Positions 16,382-25,601 of a DNA stretch of 64,000 nucleotides are shown here, in pieces; the stretch's first letter is position 1; each line of letters opens with the position of its first letter. Source of the stretch: Nannocystis pusilla (GTDB taxonomy: Bacteria; Myxococcota_A; Polyangia; Nannocystales; Nannocystaceae); contig NZ_JAIRAU010000011.1 of assembly GCF_020073745.1 (NCBI RefSeq), positions 228,298-292,297 of the forward strand, in the 5' to 3' direction. Position numbers and translations under genes: made by a program. Below the pieces are notes generated by a model. The model saw only the letters and a list, made by a program, of their open reading frames with translations, searched no databases and was not told the origin of the DNA.

Positions 16382-17848
16382 ATGTCATTGTCCCCCCTGC
16401 GAATCGCCTGGCTCGGCGCGACCGCGCTGGCCTGTGATCCGCTCGAGCCCGTCGCCGTCCGCGCCGACGCATCGCCGGCCACCGAGCGCGTCAGCGACGT
16501 CGTCTTCTCGCCCCAGCCCGCGGCCGACAGCCACAATCGCCGCGTCGAGCAGCTGATCGGCGAGGCCGAGCGCACCCTCGACATCGCCATGTACTCGCTG
16601 TCCGACGCCGGCATCCAGGCGGCGCTCGCGGCCGCGGTCGCGCGCGGCGTCGAGGTGCGGTTCCTGTTCGAGACCGCCAGCGCCGACCGCAAGCTCACCG
16701 GCGAGGCCCGCCAGCGCTCGAAGTCCGGCAAGCTCGAGCAGGACGGCGTCGACGTGCGCTGGGTGAACAAGATCATGCACCACAAGTTCATGATCGTCGA
16801 CGGCCCGCGCGACGCCCTCGACGCCGCGGACCTCGGCTTCCTCGTCACCGGCAGCGCCAACTGGTCGCCGGGGGCCGCCACGTTCTACGACGAGAACACC
16901 CTGTTCCTGCGCGGCCATTCCGAGCTGATGCTGCGCATGCAGCGGGAGTTCGAGCACCTCTGGACCCACTCCCGCGATTTCGTCGGCGACCCCGGGCTCG
17001 CCAGCCGGCCGTCGACCTTGACGATCGACGACGCCACGATCGCCGACGAGCCCGACACCCACGTCCACTTCACCTCGGCCAACTTCGACGTGCGCGGCGG
17101 CGACACCTTCGTCGTCAACGGCGGCGAGGAGATCGGCGACGCCCTCGTCGCCGCCATCGCCGGCGCCCGCCGATCGATCCACCTGGCCTCGGGCCATTTG
17201 CGGCTGCGCGCCGTCGCCGAGGCGCTGATCGCCCGGGCCGCGGAGGACCCACCGCTCGACGTCCGCGTCTACCTCGACGGCCAGGAGTTCATCGCCGCCT
17301 CGACCCACGAGAAGCAGGTCGACGCGCTCGCGGAGTGCCTCGCGGCCGCCGGCGACGACCCCGCGGAGCGGCGCGAATGCAACGACCGCGGGTTCCTCTA
17401 CGGCTACCTCGTCGGCGCGGCGGGCGTGGCCGTCCGCTACAAGTATTACGCCTACCGCTGGCACGCCAGCTACGCCGAGCAGATGCACCACAAGTACATG
17501 ATCGTCGACGGCGACGAGCTGTGGACCGGCAGCTACAACCTGTCGAGCAACGCCGAGCACAACACCTTCGAGAACATGCTGGTGTTCCGCGGCCCCGCCG
17601 CCGCGGAGCTCGTCGACCGCTACGAGGACAACTTCGCCGCGATCTGGGACACCGGCCGCGACGACGGCGCGCTCGCGGCCCTCCACGCGGAGCTCGCCGC
17701 CGGCGGCGCGGTCCCGCTGGTGTTCCCGGCGATGGCCCTGACGCACCCCGAGGTCGACGACCTCAAGCGGCAGATCCGCGACGCGTGCCCCGCCGTCGAC
17801 AGCCCCGACTTCCGCGCCCGCCCCGAGGCCCACCGCCGCTGCGAGTGA
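16382..17848 (+). CDS. Phospholipase D-like lipoprotein with two HKD motifs
   Basis: 488 residues from ATG 16382; the longer open frame starting at 16319 would put a Cys/Arg-rich stretch ahead of the signal. The N-terminus MSLSPLRIAWLGATALAC is a lipoprotein signal with Cys18 as the lipidated residue. Two complete HxKxxxxD motifs are present, His133-Lys135-Asp140 and His369-Lys371-Asp376, each followed by a GSxN segment (TGSANWS and TGSYNLS), so the active site is intact. Members cleave phosphodiester bonds in phospholipids or nucleic acids; periplasmic or surface location is inferred. A repeat array follows 20 bases after the stop. Confidence 0.88.
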   Translation: MSLSPLRIAWLGATALACDPLEPVAVRADASPATERVSDVVFSPQPAADSHNRRVEQLIGEAERTLDIAMYSLSDAGIQAALAAAVARGVEVRFLFETASADRKLTGEARQRSKSGKLEQDGVDVRWVNKIMHHKFMIVDGPRDALDAADLGFLVTGSANWSPGAATFYDENTLFLRGHSELMLRMQREFEHLWTHSRDFVGDPGLASRPSTLTIDDATIADEPDTHVHFTSANFDVRGGDTFVVNGGEEIGDALVAAIAGARRSIHLASGHLRLRAVAEALIARAAEDPPLDVRVYLDGQEFIAASTHEKQVDALAECLAAAGDDPAERRECNDRGFLYGYLVGAAGVAVRYKYYAYRWHASYAEQMHHKYMIVDGDELWTGSYNLSSNAEHNTFENMLVFRGPAAAELVDRYEDNFAAIWDTGRDDGALAALHAELAAGGAVPLVFPAMALTHPEVDDLKRQIRDACPAVDSPDFRARPEAHRRCE

Positions 17849-17868
17849 GCGGATCACGTTGGTCTTTT

Positions 17869-17920
17869 GGACATGCTCCTGTAGACATGTCCTTCCGGGC
17901 ATGTCTCATTCGACATGTCC
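17869..17920 (+). repeat. 14-bp-period palindromic repeat, four units between convergent genes
   Basis: CATG cores lie at 17872, 17886, 17900 and 17914, exactly 14 bp apart, in GGACATGC, GACATGTCC, GGCATGTC and GACATGTCC. The array fills most of the 72-base gap between two stop codons and abuts the stop at 17921. Because GACATGTC is self-complementary, neighbouring units can form a hairpin with an 8-bp stem and a 6-base loop. Confidence 0.8.
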
Positions 17921-19099
17921 TCAAGTCTCTACCCGGCACCGCGTGTCTTCGTGGACCACGTGGGGGGTCGCGAAGATCCGGCGCAGCCTCGTCACCTCCG
18001 CGATCAGCTCGGCGGCGAAGTCCGCGTTCCCCACCGCCGCCGCCGCCAGCCGGGCCGCGACGGCCCCCGCGGCCTCGCTCCCTTCGGCGCGCGGCGGGTC
18101 GGCGACGCGCGCCCGGAGCGTCGAGAACAGCTCCGGCATGTCCAGCCGCAGCGGGCCCCCGCGTGCCCCGGCCCGCGTCGCGCCCCCGTCCCGATACGGC
18201 GTCCCGCTCGTGCGCTGCGACGAGCCATCGTCCGCCACGAGCATCGCGCGCCAGACCATCGACTCGACGGTGTGCGGCGCCGGCCAGCCCTCGCCGGGGC
18301 GCACGTGCCAGACGTCCCGCGTTTTTGCCAGGACGTCCTGCGCCTCGTCGTGCCCCTTGGGGCGGCACCAGGACTGCAACGTCACGCGTTCGAGCTGAAC
18401 CACGCCTCCCCCCGCGAGGTGCAGCACCGCGGCGAGCACGAGCACCGCCTCGCCGGCGAGCGACCCGGGTTTGTCCACGGTCCCCGGCGGCAGCAGCGGC
18501 TCGAGCGCCCGCGCCACCGCCGACGCCCCGGCCGCCTCGACCTCCACCGCGCTCGGGGCGGTCCCCGCGAGCGTCAGCGGCGTGATGCTCACCACCCGCG
18601 TGCCGTGGCTGGCGATCACCCGTCCGAACAACGACTCGACCCGCCCGAGCAACGACTCGTCGGCGCCGCAGAACGCCCACTCGCGCCCGAACGACTGCAC
18701 TCCCCCCTTGAGGAACACGCCGATGAGCACCATCACGAGCGCGAGGACGACGCTCATCAGCGCCATCGCGATGGCCTCGTCCACCGTCCGCGAGTCGTCC
18801 AGCGCCGTCGTGACGATGAACCACACCAGGGCCGCGCCGCAGAACACGAAGACGCTCGCGCTCCACAGCGTCACGAACACGAGGAACAGCCAGCCGAGTA
18901 CGCTGCTCGGCCCCGGCGATTCAGCGGCCTCCCACGCCAGCGCGACCATGCTGCCCCCGCAATGGCGGCAGAGTGGCCGCTCGGACAGTCCGCCGCAGCG
19001 CGCGCAGAAATTGCCAGCCCACGCCGGCGGCCCCACCGGGACGAAACGCCTCTCGAACTCGCGCCGGGCTCGTGGCACCGCGCGACGATACCGCGTCAC
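17921..19099 (-). CDS. Zinc-ribbon membrane protein of unknown function
   Basis: About 392 residues from the GTG at 19099. The frame is open to 19342 but the extra N-terminus is low-complexity Arg/Ala, so the later start is preferred. A double-CxxC zinc ribbon (CARCGG then CRHCGG) lies near residues 29-45. Two long hydrophobic segments follow at about 60-90 and 100-130. The rest is soluble, includes an EALVLAAVLHLAGGG-like helix and ends in Ala-rich helices. No enzyme motif was seen. It converges with the phospholipase gene across the repeat array. Function unknown. Confidence 0.65.
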   Translation of the reverse strand: MTRYRRAVPRARREFERRFVPVGPPAWAGNFCARCGGLSERPLCRHCGGSMVALAWEAAESPGPSSVLGWLFLVFVTLWSASVFVFCGAALVWFIVTTALDDSRTVDEAIAMALMSVVLALVMVLIGVFLKGGVQSFGREWAFCGADESLLGRVESLFGRVIASHGTRVVSITPLTLAGTAPSAVEVEAAGASAVARALEPLLPPGTVDKPGSLAGEAVLVLAAVLHLAGGGVVQLERVTLQSWCRPKGHDEAQDVLAKTRDVWHVRPGEGWPAPHTVESMVWRAMLVADDGSSQRTSGTPYRDGGATRAGARGGPLRLDMPELFSTLRARVADPPRAEGSEAAGAVAARLAAAAVGNADFAAELIAEVTRLRRIFATPHVVHEDTRCRVET

Positions 19100-19417
19100 G
19101 CGCGACCCGTCGACCGCGCACCCCCGGCCCGCCGACCTCACCTCGCCTGACGTCGCCGACGATTCGCCGGCGTCACCAGCACCCCTTCGCCGAGCCGGGC
19201 CTGGCGCGCGAGCGACTCGTCGACCGCCTCGTGCCGGCGACGCCGACGAGCGCCTCGCCGTCGTCCGGCAGAGCGCCGGCCGGGCGGCGAGATCGCCGAG
19301 ACCATCGTCCTCGCCGGCGACGACCACACCCTCGTCGCGCACGAGTCGCTGTTCCCCGCCCCCCGAGCGCGCGCCGGCACACGTCGCCGTCCCCGCGCTC
19401 GGCTATCCTCGGGGCCG
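19100..19417 (+). other. Divergent intergenic region, possible gene remnant
   Basis: These 318 bases separate two divergently read genes. Part of the plus strand (about 19165-19362) gives protein-like fragments in three different frames, for example EIAETIVLAGDDHTLVAHES from 19289. This could be a frameshifted gene relic, or chance from codon-biased composition. Promoters for both flanking genes must lie here, but none was identified. Confidence 0.35.
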
Positions 19418-21124
19418 ATGCCCCTGCTCCGCCGCCGGCCGCAGATCCAGCTGTACACGCCGCGCGTGGTGGTGCCGGAGCGGCTGTTCGTCGCGCGGGT
19501 GGTGCTGCGCTGCCACGAGCCGGTGCCGCTCGACTTCGTCGACATCGAGCTGCGCGGCGTGGTCGAGCCGTTCCAGGCCGACAGCGAGTTCGGCACCACC
19601 CACAAGCCGCGGGTGTTCCTGCGCCGGCGCGCCCGCGTGCGCGAGGCAGGCCGGCTCGACGTCGGCGAGCACCACGCCAGCGTCACCTTCCAGCTGCCCG
19701 CCGGCGCGCCCGTCAGCTACGTCGGCGCCTCGTACCGGATCGCCTACACCTACCACGTGCACGCCAGCGTGCCGTGGTGGCCCGACGCCCGCGCCGAGTT
19801 CGTCGCCCTGGTCGAGAGCGCCCCGCCGCTCGCCTCGAGCCCGCCGGCCACCCGCGTGTTCGCCTCCGGCCCCGCGCAGGGCACCGCGCCGCAGTTCGAG
19901 CTGTCGCTCGGCACCAACGTCGTCGGCCCCGGCGAGTCGCTGCGCGGCGCGATCGCCCTCGCCAACACCCGCCACCACGCCTACGGCCAGGCCACCCTGG
20001 CCCTCGTCGCCTTCGAGAGCACCGACAGCTTCCTCGGCCGCACCGTCCGCCAGCACGAGGTCTGCCGCTGGACCCTCCCCGCCGACCGCCTGCGCGACGC
20101 CGAGTCGCTCGCCTTCTCCTTGCAGCTGCCGACCGACCTCGTCGCCGGCTTCGACCACGGCGGCGTCGCCCTCTCGTGGTACCTCCACGCCCGGGTCGAC
20201 GTCCCGCGCGCGCGCGACCCCGAGGTGTGGATCGCCCTCACCGTGGTCGGCCGCCGCGAGTCCGCGCTGGTCGAGGAGCACGCCCCCCTCGCCGTCGGCA
20301 CCCGCCGCGTCGAGGCCCTCTGGCGCGAGGTCGCCGCCCGCAGCGGCCTCGCCTGGGAGGCCGGCGCGATGCACGGCGGCCTCGCCGGCGCCCGCCTGCG
20401 GATCTCCCGCGAGCACGTCGACGGCCGCGGCGCCGTCGCCGTCGCCCGCCTGAGCGTCCCCGACCTCGGCCTCGGCCTCGCGCTGGTCGCCGGACGACTT
20501 GTCTCCCGGGACATGTCGCAAACGACATGCCTCGAAGAACACGTCGGAAAGTTGCTGCTGCAGCGCCCGCCGAGCGCCGCCACCGACCACGGGCTGGTGT
20601 TCGCGGTCGACGACTCGGGCCGCGACGCCGGGCAGCTGCAGCGCTTCGTCGAGGAGGTCAAGGCCGTCGCGGTCGCGCTCGCGGCGGCGCGCGAGGCGAT
20701 CCCGGCCCCGGCGGTGATGGCCGCGCTGGTGCCCGCGTGGGAGCGCGCCGCCGGCCGGCTCGGCGGTCGCCTGCAGCGCGCGGGCATGGCGATCGCCGGC
20801 AGCTTCGACGGCCTCCCCGTCGCCGTGCGCACCGAGTGGGACGGCCCCGGCCGGCCGCGTCGCACCGTGTTCGAGGTCCGCCCCGCGGTCGCGATCGACC
20901 GCCGGCACCACCTCGTGTGGCGCGCCGACGAGGGCCCGGCGCCGACCAGCGAGCTCCCGCTCGCGCCGCTGTGCGCCGGCGCGAGCGAGATCGAGATCGA
21001 CGGCGCCGCGATCCGCCTCGCCCTCGACGCCCCCCTCGCCGATCCGCTCGCGCACCTCGACCGGCTCGCCGCGCTCGTGGTCGTCGGCAAGCACGTCGAG
21101 GGCCGCCGCGGCCACTATCGCTGA
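19418..21124 (+). CDS. Arrestin/Spo0M-like domain protein carrying an in-frame repeat insertion
   Basis: A 568-residue soluble protein. The first ~170 residues resemble an arrestin-like beta-sandwich (IQLYTPRVVVPERLF, then VTFQLPAGAP and a YRIAYTYHVHASV strand), as in Spo0M and other bacterial arrestin-domain proteins; a second sandwich follows to about residue 340. The C-terminal ~200 residues are alpha/beta with no known motif. At 20495-20546 the coding frame runs through a copy of the dispersed 14-bp-period repeat, giving the segment RLVSRDMSQTTCLEEHVG around residues 360-377 at the junction of the two parts. Function unknown. Confidence 0.7.
   Translation: MPLLRRRPQIQLYTPRVVVPERLFVARVVLRCHEPVPLDFVDIELRGVVEPFQADSEFGTTHKPRVFLRRRARVREAGRLDVGEHHASVTFQLPAGAPVSYVGASYRIAYTYHVHASVPWWPDARAEFVALVESAPPLASSPPATRVFASGPAQGTAPQFELSLGTNVVGPGESLRGAIALANTRHHAYGQATLALVAFESTDSFLGRTVRQHEVCRWTLPADRLRDAESLAFSLQLPTDLVAGFDHGGVALSWYLHARVDVPRARDPEVWIALTVVGRRESALVEEHAPLAVGTRRVEALWREVAARSGLAWEAGAMHGGLAGARLRISREHVDGRGAVAVARLSVPDLGLGLALVAGRLVSRDMSQTTCLEEHVGKLLLQRPPSAATDHGLVFAVDDSGRDAGQLQRFVEEVKAVAVALAAAREAIPAPAVMAALVPAWERAAGRLGGRLQRAGMAIAGSFDGLPVAVRTEWDGPGRPRRTVFEVRPAVAIDRRHHLVWRADEGPAPTSELPLAPLCAGASEIEIDGAAIRLALDAPLADPLAHLDRLAALVVVGKHVEGRRGHYR
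20495..20546 (+). repeat. 14-bp-period palindromic repeat inside a coding sequence
   Basis: Cores at 20498 (CTTG), 20512 (CATG), 20526 (CATG) and 20540 (CACG) are exactly 14 bp apart. The copy is read through in frame by the arrestin-like gene. Its ends match intergenic copies: GTCTC..GGGACATGTC as at 12826-12842, and AACACGTC like the AACACATC ends at 10142 and 45609. Confidence 0.75.
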
Positions 21125-21290
21125 CGCGCCGGCGGCCTCCCGGCCCGGGAAACCCCGGCGCCGGCATCGCGCTCCAAGGCCATTTGCGCGCACATAAACG
21201 GCGTTCCCGGCTACCTGCGGCCTTGTTCCCCCGGCGCCCCTTCGGCTACCGTCGCCGCCTCGTTCGCCGCGCTGGTCGGGGAGGGGTCGG

Positions 21291-23450
21291 ATGGCAGGGC
21301 TCGCGTCAATTCTCGCGCTGATCGGCAACCGGCCGGTCTACACCTTCACCGTCGACGGCGCCGACGCGCCGCTGCGGGTGCTGCGGTTCACCGGCCACGA
21401 GGGCGTGAGCGCCCTCTACGAGTTCCGCGTCGAGCTCGCCTGCCCGCACATGCTCGAGGTGCAGCAGCTCGTCGGCCGCACCGCGGTGCTCACGATCGAG
21501 GGCGTCGACGAGCCGCGGTTCGTCCACGGCATCGTCGCGCAGTGCGAGTACGTCGGCGAGAGCCGCGAGTTCGCGCTGTTCGCCGTCACCCTGGTGCCGC
21601 GGATGTGGCGGCTGACGCTGCGCCAGGACTGCCGGATCTTCCAGGAGCAGCGCACGCCCGACATCATCCGCGGCGTGCTCGAGGTGGCCGGCTTCAAGCA
21701 GAGCATGTTCCGCTTCGACATCGTCGGCGCGTACCAGCCGCGCAACTACTGCGTGCAGTACCGCGAGAGCGACTGGGACTTCATCAGCCGGCTGCTCGAG
21801 GAGGACGGCCTCTTCTACTACTTCGAGCACGAGGAGGACCGCCACGTCCTCGTCATGTCCGACCACAAGGGCACCCACCGCCCGATCGCCGGCGACGCCG
21901 AGGTGTGGTGGAACCTCGCCGACGGCGCCGTCGAGGACCGCGAGCACATCCACGAGTTCCGCTTCGGCGAGCAGATCCGGTCGGGCAAGGCCAGCCTGCG
22001 CGACTTCTACTTCCCGACGCCCGACGCCGCGATGGAGGTCCGCGCCGAGGCCAAGCAGGACCCCGACCTCGAGGTCTACGACTACCCGGGCGAGTACCGC
22101 TTCGCCTCCGGCAACGACCCCGACCGCGGCGCCGGCATCGCCAAAAACCGGCTCGAGGCGATGCAGGCCACCCGGCGCAGCGGCGCCGGCAAGGGCGACT
22201 GCATGCGCCTCGTCCCCGGCTACGCGTTCACGCTGGCCAATCACCGGCGCAGTGAGCTCAACGGCGACTACACCCTGCTCACCGTGCACCACCGCGCCGA
22301 GCAGCCGCAGGTGCTCGACCAGGACGCCAGCGCCAGCGCCGGCGCCTTCGTCTACGAGTCGCGCTTCACCTGCATCGAGCGCGCCGTCGTCTACCGCCCG
22401 CCGCGGACCACCCCGCGGCCGTTCGTGCGCGGCCTGCAGTCGGCCGTCGTCGTCGGCCCGCCCGGCGAGGAGGTCCACGTCGACGATCAGGGCCGCGTCA
22501 TGGTCCAGTTTCACTGGGACCGGCAGGGTCGGTTCGACGATCACAGCAGCTGCTGGATCCGCGTCAGCCAGCTGTGGGCCGGCGCCGGCTGGGGCGCCAT
22601 GTTCATCCCGCGGATCGGCCACGAGGTCCTGGTCGACTTCCTCGAGGGCGACCCCGACAAGCCGATCATCACCGGCCGCGTCTACCACGGCAACAACCAC
22701 GTCCCCTACCCGCTGCCGGCCGAGAAGACCAAGAGCACGATCAAGTCGGAGAGCTCGCTCGGCGGCGGCGGCTACAACGAGTTCCGCTACGAGGACCTCA
22801 AGGGCTCGGAGCAGATCTTCATGCACGCCGAGCGCGACCTCGACATCCACGTCAACCACGACCGGATGGAGAACGTGCTGCACGACCGCCACCTGCGGGT
22901 CGGCGACGCCGTCAACGGCGAGAAGGTCGGCGACTTCAACGAGCTGGTGATGCGCGACCGTCACATCCGCATCGACCGCCACCGCCACGAGCACGTCGGC
23001 GGCGACGCCTACGTCCACGTCGGCGGCATCGACGGCGACGGCAACCAGCACGTCATCATCGACAAGAACCAGTACACCCTCGTCCACGTCGACCGCCACG
23101 ACCACGTCGAGGGCTCGGCGATGGCCAGGGTCGACAAGACCACCTCGCTGACCGTCGGCGACGAGGCGCACCTCAAGGTCGGCAGCAAGACCGCGATCGA
23201 GTCGGGCGCCGAGGTCCACGTCAAGGCGCCGACGATCGTCATCGAGGCCGGCCAGGGCATCACCGTCAAGGGCCCCGGCGGCTTCATCACCATCGACGCC
23301 TCGGGCGTGGTCATCCAGGGCCGCCTGGTCAAGGTCAACAGCGGCGGCGCGGCGCTGTCGGGCAGCGGCTGCAGCCCCGTCGAGCCCGAGGACGCGCGCC
23401 CGGCCGAGCCGCTCTCGCCGCGCCCGGCCGACCGCGGAGCGGAGACCTGA
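21291..23450 (+). CDS. vgrG: Type VI secretion system tip protein VgrG (TssI)
   Basis: A 719-residue VgrG with a purine-rich GAGGGG ahead of the ATG. The N-terminal half is the gp27-like module (GADAPLRVLRFTGHEGVSALYEF start; NYCVQYRESDWDFISRLLEE, the classic VgrG signature, near residue 165). The gp5-like OB region follows (HVDDQGRVMVQFHWDR, then SCWIRVSQLWAG near 420). The C-terminus is a repetitive His/Asp-rich beta-helix with V-x-V blades. VgrG trimers form the spike tip of the T6SS needle and carry effectors. It heads the effector module that follows three bases after its stop; no structural T6SS genes are in the window. Confidence 0.95.
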   Translation: MAGLASILALIGNRPVYTFTVDGADAPLRVLRFTGHEGVSALYEFRVELACPHMLEVQQLVGRTAVLTIEGVDEPRFVHGIVAQCEYVGESREFALFAVTLVPRMWRLTLRQDCRIFQEQRTPDIIRGVLEVAGFKQSMFRFDIVGAYQPRNYCVQYRESDWDFISRLLEEDGLFYYFEHEEDRHVLVMSDHKGTHRPIAGDAEVWWNLADGAVEDREHIHEFRFGEQIRSGKASLRDFYFPTPDAAMEVRAEAKQDPDLEVYDYPGEYRFASGNDPDRGAGIAKNRLEAMQATRRSGAGKGDCMRLVPGYAFTLANHRRSELNGDYTLLTVHHRAEQPQVLDQDASASAGAFVYESRFTCIERAVVYRPPRTTPRPFVRGLQSAVVVGPPGEEVHVDDQGRVMVQFHWDRQGRFDDHSSCWIRVSQLWAGAGWGAMFIPRIGHEVLVDFLEGDPDKPIITGRVYHGNNHVPYPLPAEKTKSTIKSESSLGGGGYNEFRYEDLKGSEQIFMHAERDLDIHVNHDRMENVLHDRHLRVGDAVNGEKVGDFNELVMRDRHIRIDRHRHEHVGGDAYVHVGGIDGDGNQHVIIDKNQYTLVHVDRHDHVEGSAMARVDKTTSLTVGDEAHLKVGSKTAIESGAEVHVKAPTIVIEAGQGITVKGPGGFITIDASGVVIQGRLVKVNSGGAALSGSGCSPVEPEDARPAEPLSPRPADRGAET

Positions 23451-23453
23451 GCC

Positions 23454-25601
23454 ATGCCGCCGAGCGCACGCATCACGGACGGACACACCTGCCCCGTGCA
23501 CGGCGGCGGGCCGGTCTGCGTCGGCGACGCCACGATCATCGTCGGCAACGTCCCGGCCGCGCGGCTCGGCGACGGGCTCATCTGCCCGTGCGGCCCCGAC
23601 CTCATCTCGCAGGGCGAGAACACGGTGATCTTCGGCAACATGCCGGCCGCGCGCCTCGGCGACGCCACCGCCCACGGCGGCGCGCTGGCGCAGGGCTGCC
23701 CGACGGTGCTCATCGGCTCGACCGCGCAGACCGAGGCGCTGAAGACCGACAAGCCGTTCTGCGAGAAGTGCCCGTACGAGGACCTGCCGCCGGAGCTCGA
23801 GGGCTTCCCGCCGGTCATCATCGACGCGCACATGCACATCCAGAGCGGCAACTGCGCCCCGCTGCCGCCGCTGCGGGCCAAGGCCATGGGGATCCGCATC
23901 GACCGCGGCACCGTCAACTTCATGGCCGGCGTGCCGATCCTCAGCTCATTGATGGTCGGCGACATGGGGGAGGTCGCGCCCGAGCCGACCCACGTGGTCG
24001 GCGAGCGCCTCATCAGCGAGAACAACGGCGTCGACTTCCTCGCCGGCGGCGCCGGCGGCTACTTCGTCGGCATCTCGATCGTCCTGACGATGGACATGGA
24101 CTTCTGCCACCTCGACGGCTACGACGGCCTGCACATCTATCAGGAGGACGAAGAGGGCCGCCGCTGGTACGCCAACCGCAAGAACGCCACCCAGCGCTAC
24201 GAGGATTGCTCGCGCGTCTACCTCGACTCCAACGAGGACCTGCCGATGGACGCCGAGGAGAAGGACCCGCAGGCGCAGGAGGAGCCGCTCGAGAGCTCGC
24301 GCCAGTTCGACCGCTACCTCAAGGACCAGCGCTCCAATTGCTACGAGACGTGGCGCCAGCAGCGGCGCCGCACCGAGATGGTCGCCGCGCAGAACCCCCT
24401 GCGCCTGCTCCCGCTCTACCACTACGAGCCGCGCCGCTACATCACGCTCGAGGCCCCCGACGCCCCGTTCAAGCACCTGGTCGAGAACGGCGGCATCTAC
24501 GTCGGCCTCAAGATGTACACCTCGCAGGGCTACATGCCGAAGGAGTCGACCGAGCGCGGCAAGAAGACCGGCGACGTCACCCGCGCCTTCTTCAGCCGCC
24601 TCGCCGGCGAGGGCCTGCCGCTCCAGACCCACTGCACCCCGGAGGGCTGGTACACCCACCACCGCAAGCTCTACGTCGACCTCGCCACCGACGCCGTGCG
24701 CGACCAGTACAGGCACCCGATCTCCGGCGACCTCGACGACGACGAGCGCATGCAATACTTCCAGGAGCACTTCGTGCACCCGGAGGCGTGGCGCTTCGTC
24801 ATGCAGGACAACCCGTCGCTGCGGCTGTGCCTGGCCCACTGGGCCTCCGACGACAAGCTGTGGCGCGACTCCGTCGCCGACTTCAAGAAGCCGGCCATGA
24901 CCCGTGCCGAGCTGCGCGAGTTCCAGAAGTGGGCGATCGGCCGCGCCGGCAACCGCTACCACCGCAACCTCCACGAGCTGTGGCCCGAGTCGCCCTACGG
25001 CAAGAGCCACGCCATGCCGTCCGTCGACGCCAACGGCAACGTCTACGCCAAGAGCTGGATCCGCAGCATCGTCGAGATGTGCGGCGAATACACCAACTTC
25101 TACACCGACCTCTCGTACCTGCCGATCTTCAAGGAGTTCGCGGCGTGGGGCGGCGAGAAGACGCCCTACTGGCACACGCTCGTCGAGATCTTGCGCGACC
25201 ACCCGCACATGGTCGACAAGCTGATGTTCGGCACCGACTGGTACATGATCCTGATGGACAAGCTCGGCTACCGCAAATGGTACGAGGACACCATCAAGGC
25301 GCTCGAGGAGGTCTCGAAGGCGCTCGAGGGCCAGTTCAGCGCCCACTTCCTGTTCCACCAGTTCGCGCTCATCAACCCGATCAAGTTCTACCGGCTCGAC
25401 AAGATCGTCGACAAGCTCAAGGACAACTTCACCGCCGCGATCGGCCGGCTCGACGGCGGCGACAAGGCCAAGATGCTGTCCGACCTCGAGCGGCGCCACC
25501 AGGTGCTCGCCGCCGCCTGCGACCAGGCGCGCATGACCAAGATGCAGACCGCGGTCAAGCAGGGCCCGCTGCGCTTCACCGGACCGGAGGGCTGGCTGTG
25601 A
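23454..25601 (+). CDS. PAAR-amidohydrolase fusion, probable T6SS effector
   Basis: A 715-residue two-part protein. Residues 1-100 are a PAAR spike-tip domain, with two VGN/FGN-PAARLGD repeats and His/Cys residues (HTCPVHGG, CPCGP). From about 115 to the end is a metal-dependent hydrolase of the amidohydrolase superfamily: DAHMH (Asp124, His126, His128), a GLKMY lysine (Lys353), a THC histidine (His393), a LAHW histidine (His462) and GTDWY (Asp595). All expected ligands of an amidohydrolase_2-type site are present, so an active enzyme is likely; substrate unknown. The PAAR domain suggests it sits on the VgrG encoded upstream and is delivered into target cells. A toxic role is inferred. Confidence 0.85.
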   Translation: MPPSARITDGHTCPVHGGGPVCVGDATIIVGNVPAARLGDGLICPCGPDLISQGENTVIFGNMPAARLGDATAHGGALAQGCPTVLIGSTAQTEALKTDKPFCEKCPYEDLPPELEGFPPVIIDAHMHIQSGNCAPLPPLRAKAMGIRIDRGTVNFMAGVPILSSLMVGDMGEVAPEPTHVVGERLISENNGVDFLAGGAGGYFVGISIVLTMDMDFCHLDGYDGLHIYQEDEEGRRWYANRKNATQRYEDCSRVYLDSNEDLPMDAEEKDPQAQEEPLESSRQFDRYLKDQRSNCYETWRQQRRRTEMVAAQNPLRLLPLYHYEPRRYITLEAPDAPFKHLVENGGIYVGLKMYTSQGYMPKESTERGKKTGDVTRAFFSRLAGEGLPLQTHCTPEGWYTHHRKLYVDLATDAVRDQYRHPISGDLDDDERMQYFQEHFVHPEAWRFVMQDNPSLRLCLAHWASDDKLWRDSVADFKKPAMTRAELREFQKWAIGRAGNRYHRNLHELWPESPYGKSHAMPSVDANGNVYAKSWIRSIVEMCGEYTNFYTDLSYLPIFKEFAAWGGEKTPYWHTLVEILRDHPHMVDKLMFGTDWYMILMDKLGYRKWYEDTIKALEEVSKALEGQFSAHFLFHQFALINPIKFYRLDKIVDKLKDNFTAAIGRLDGGDKAKMLSDLERRHQVLAAACDQARMTKMQTAVKQGPLRFTGPEGWL

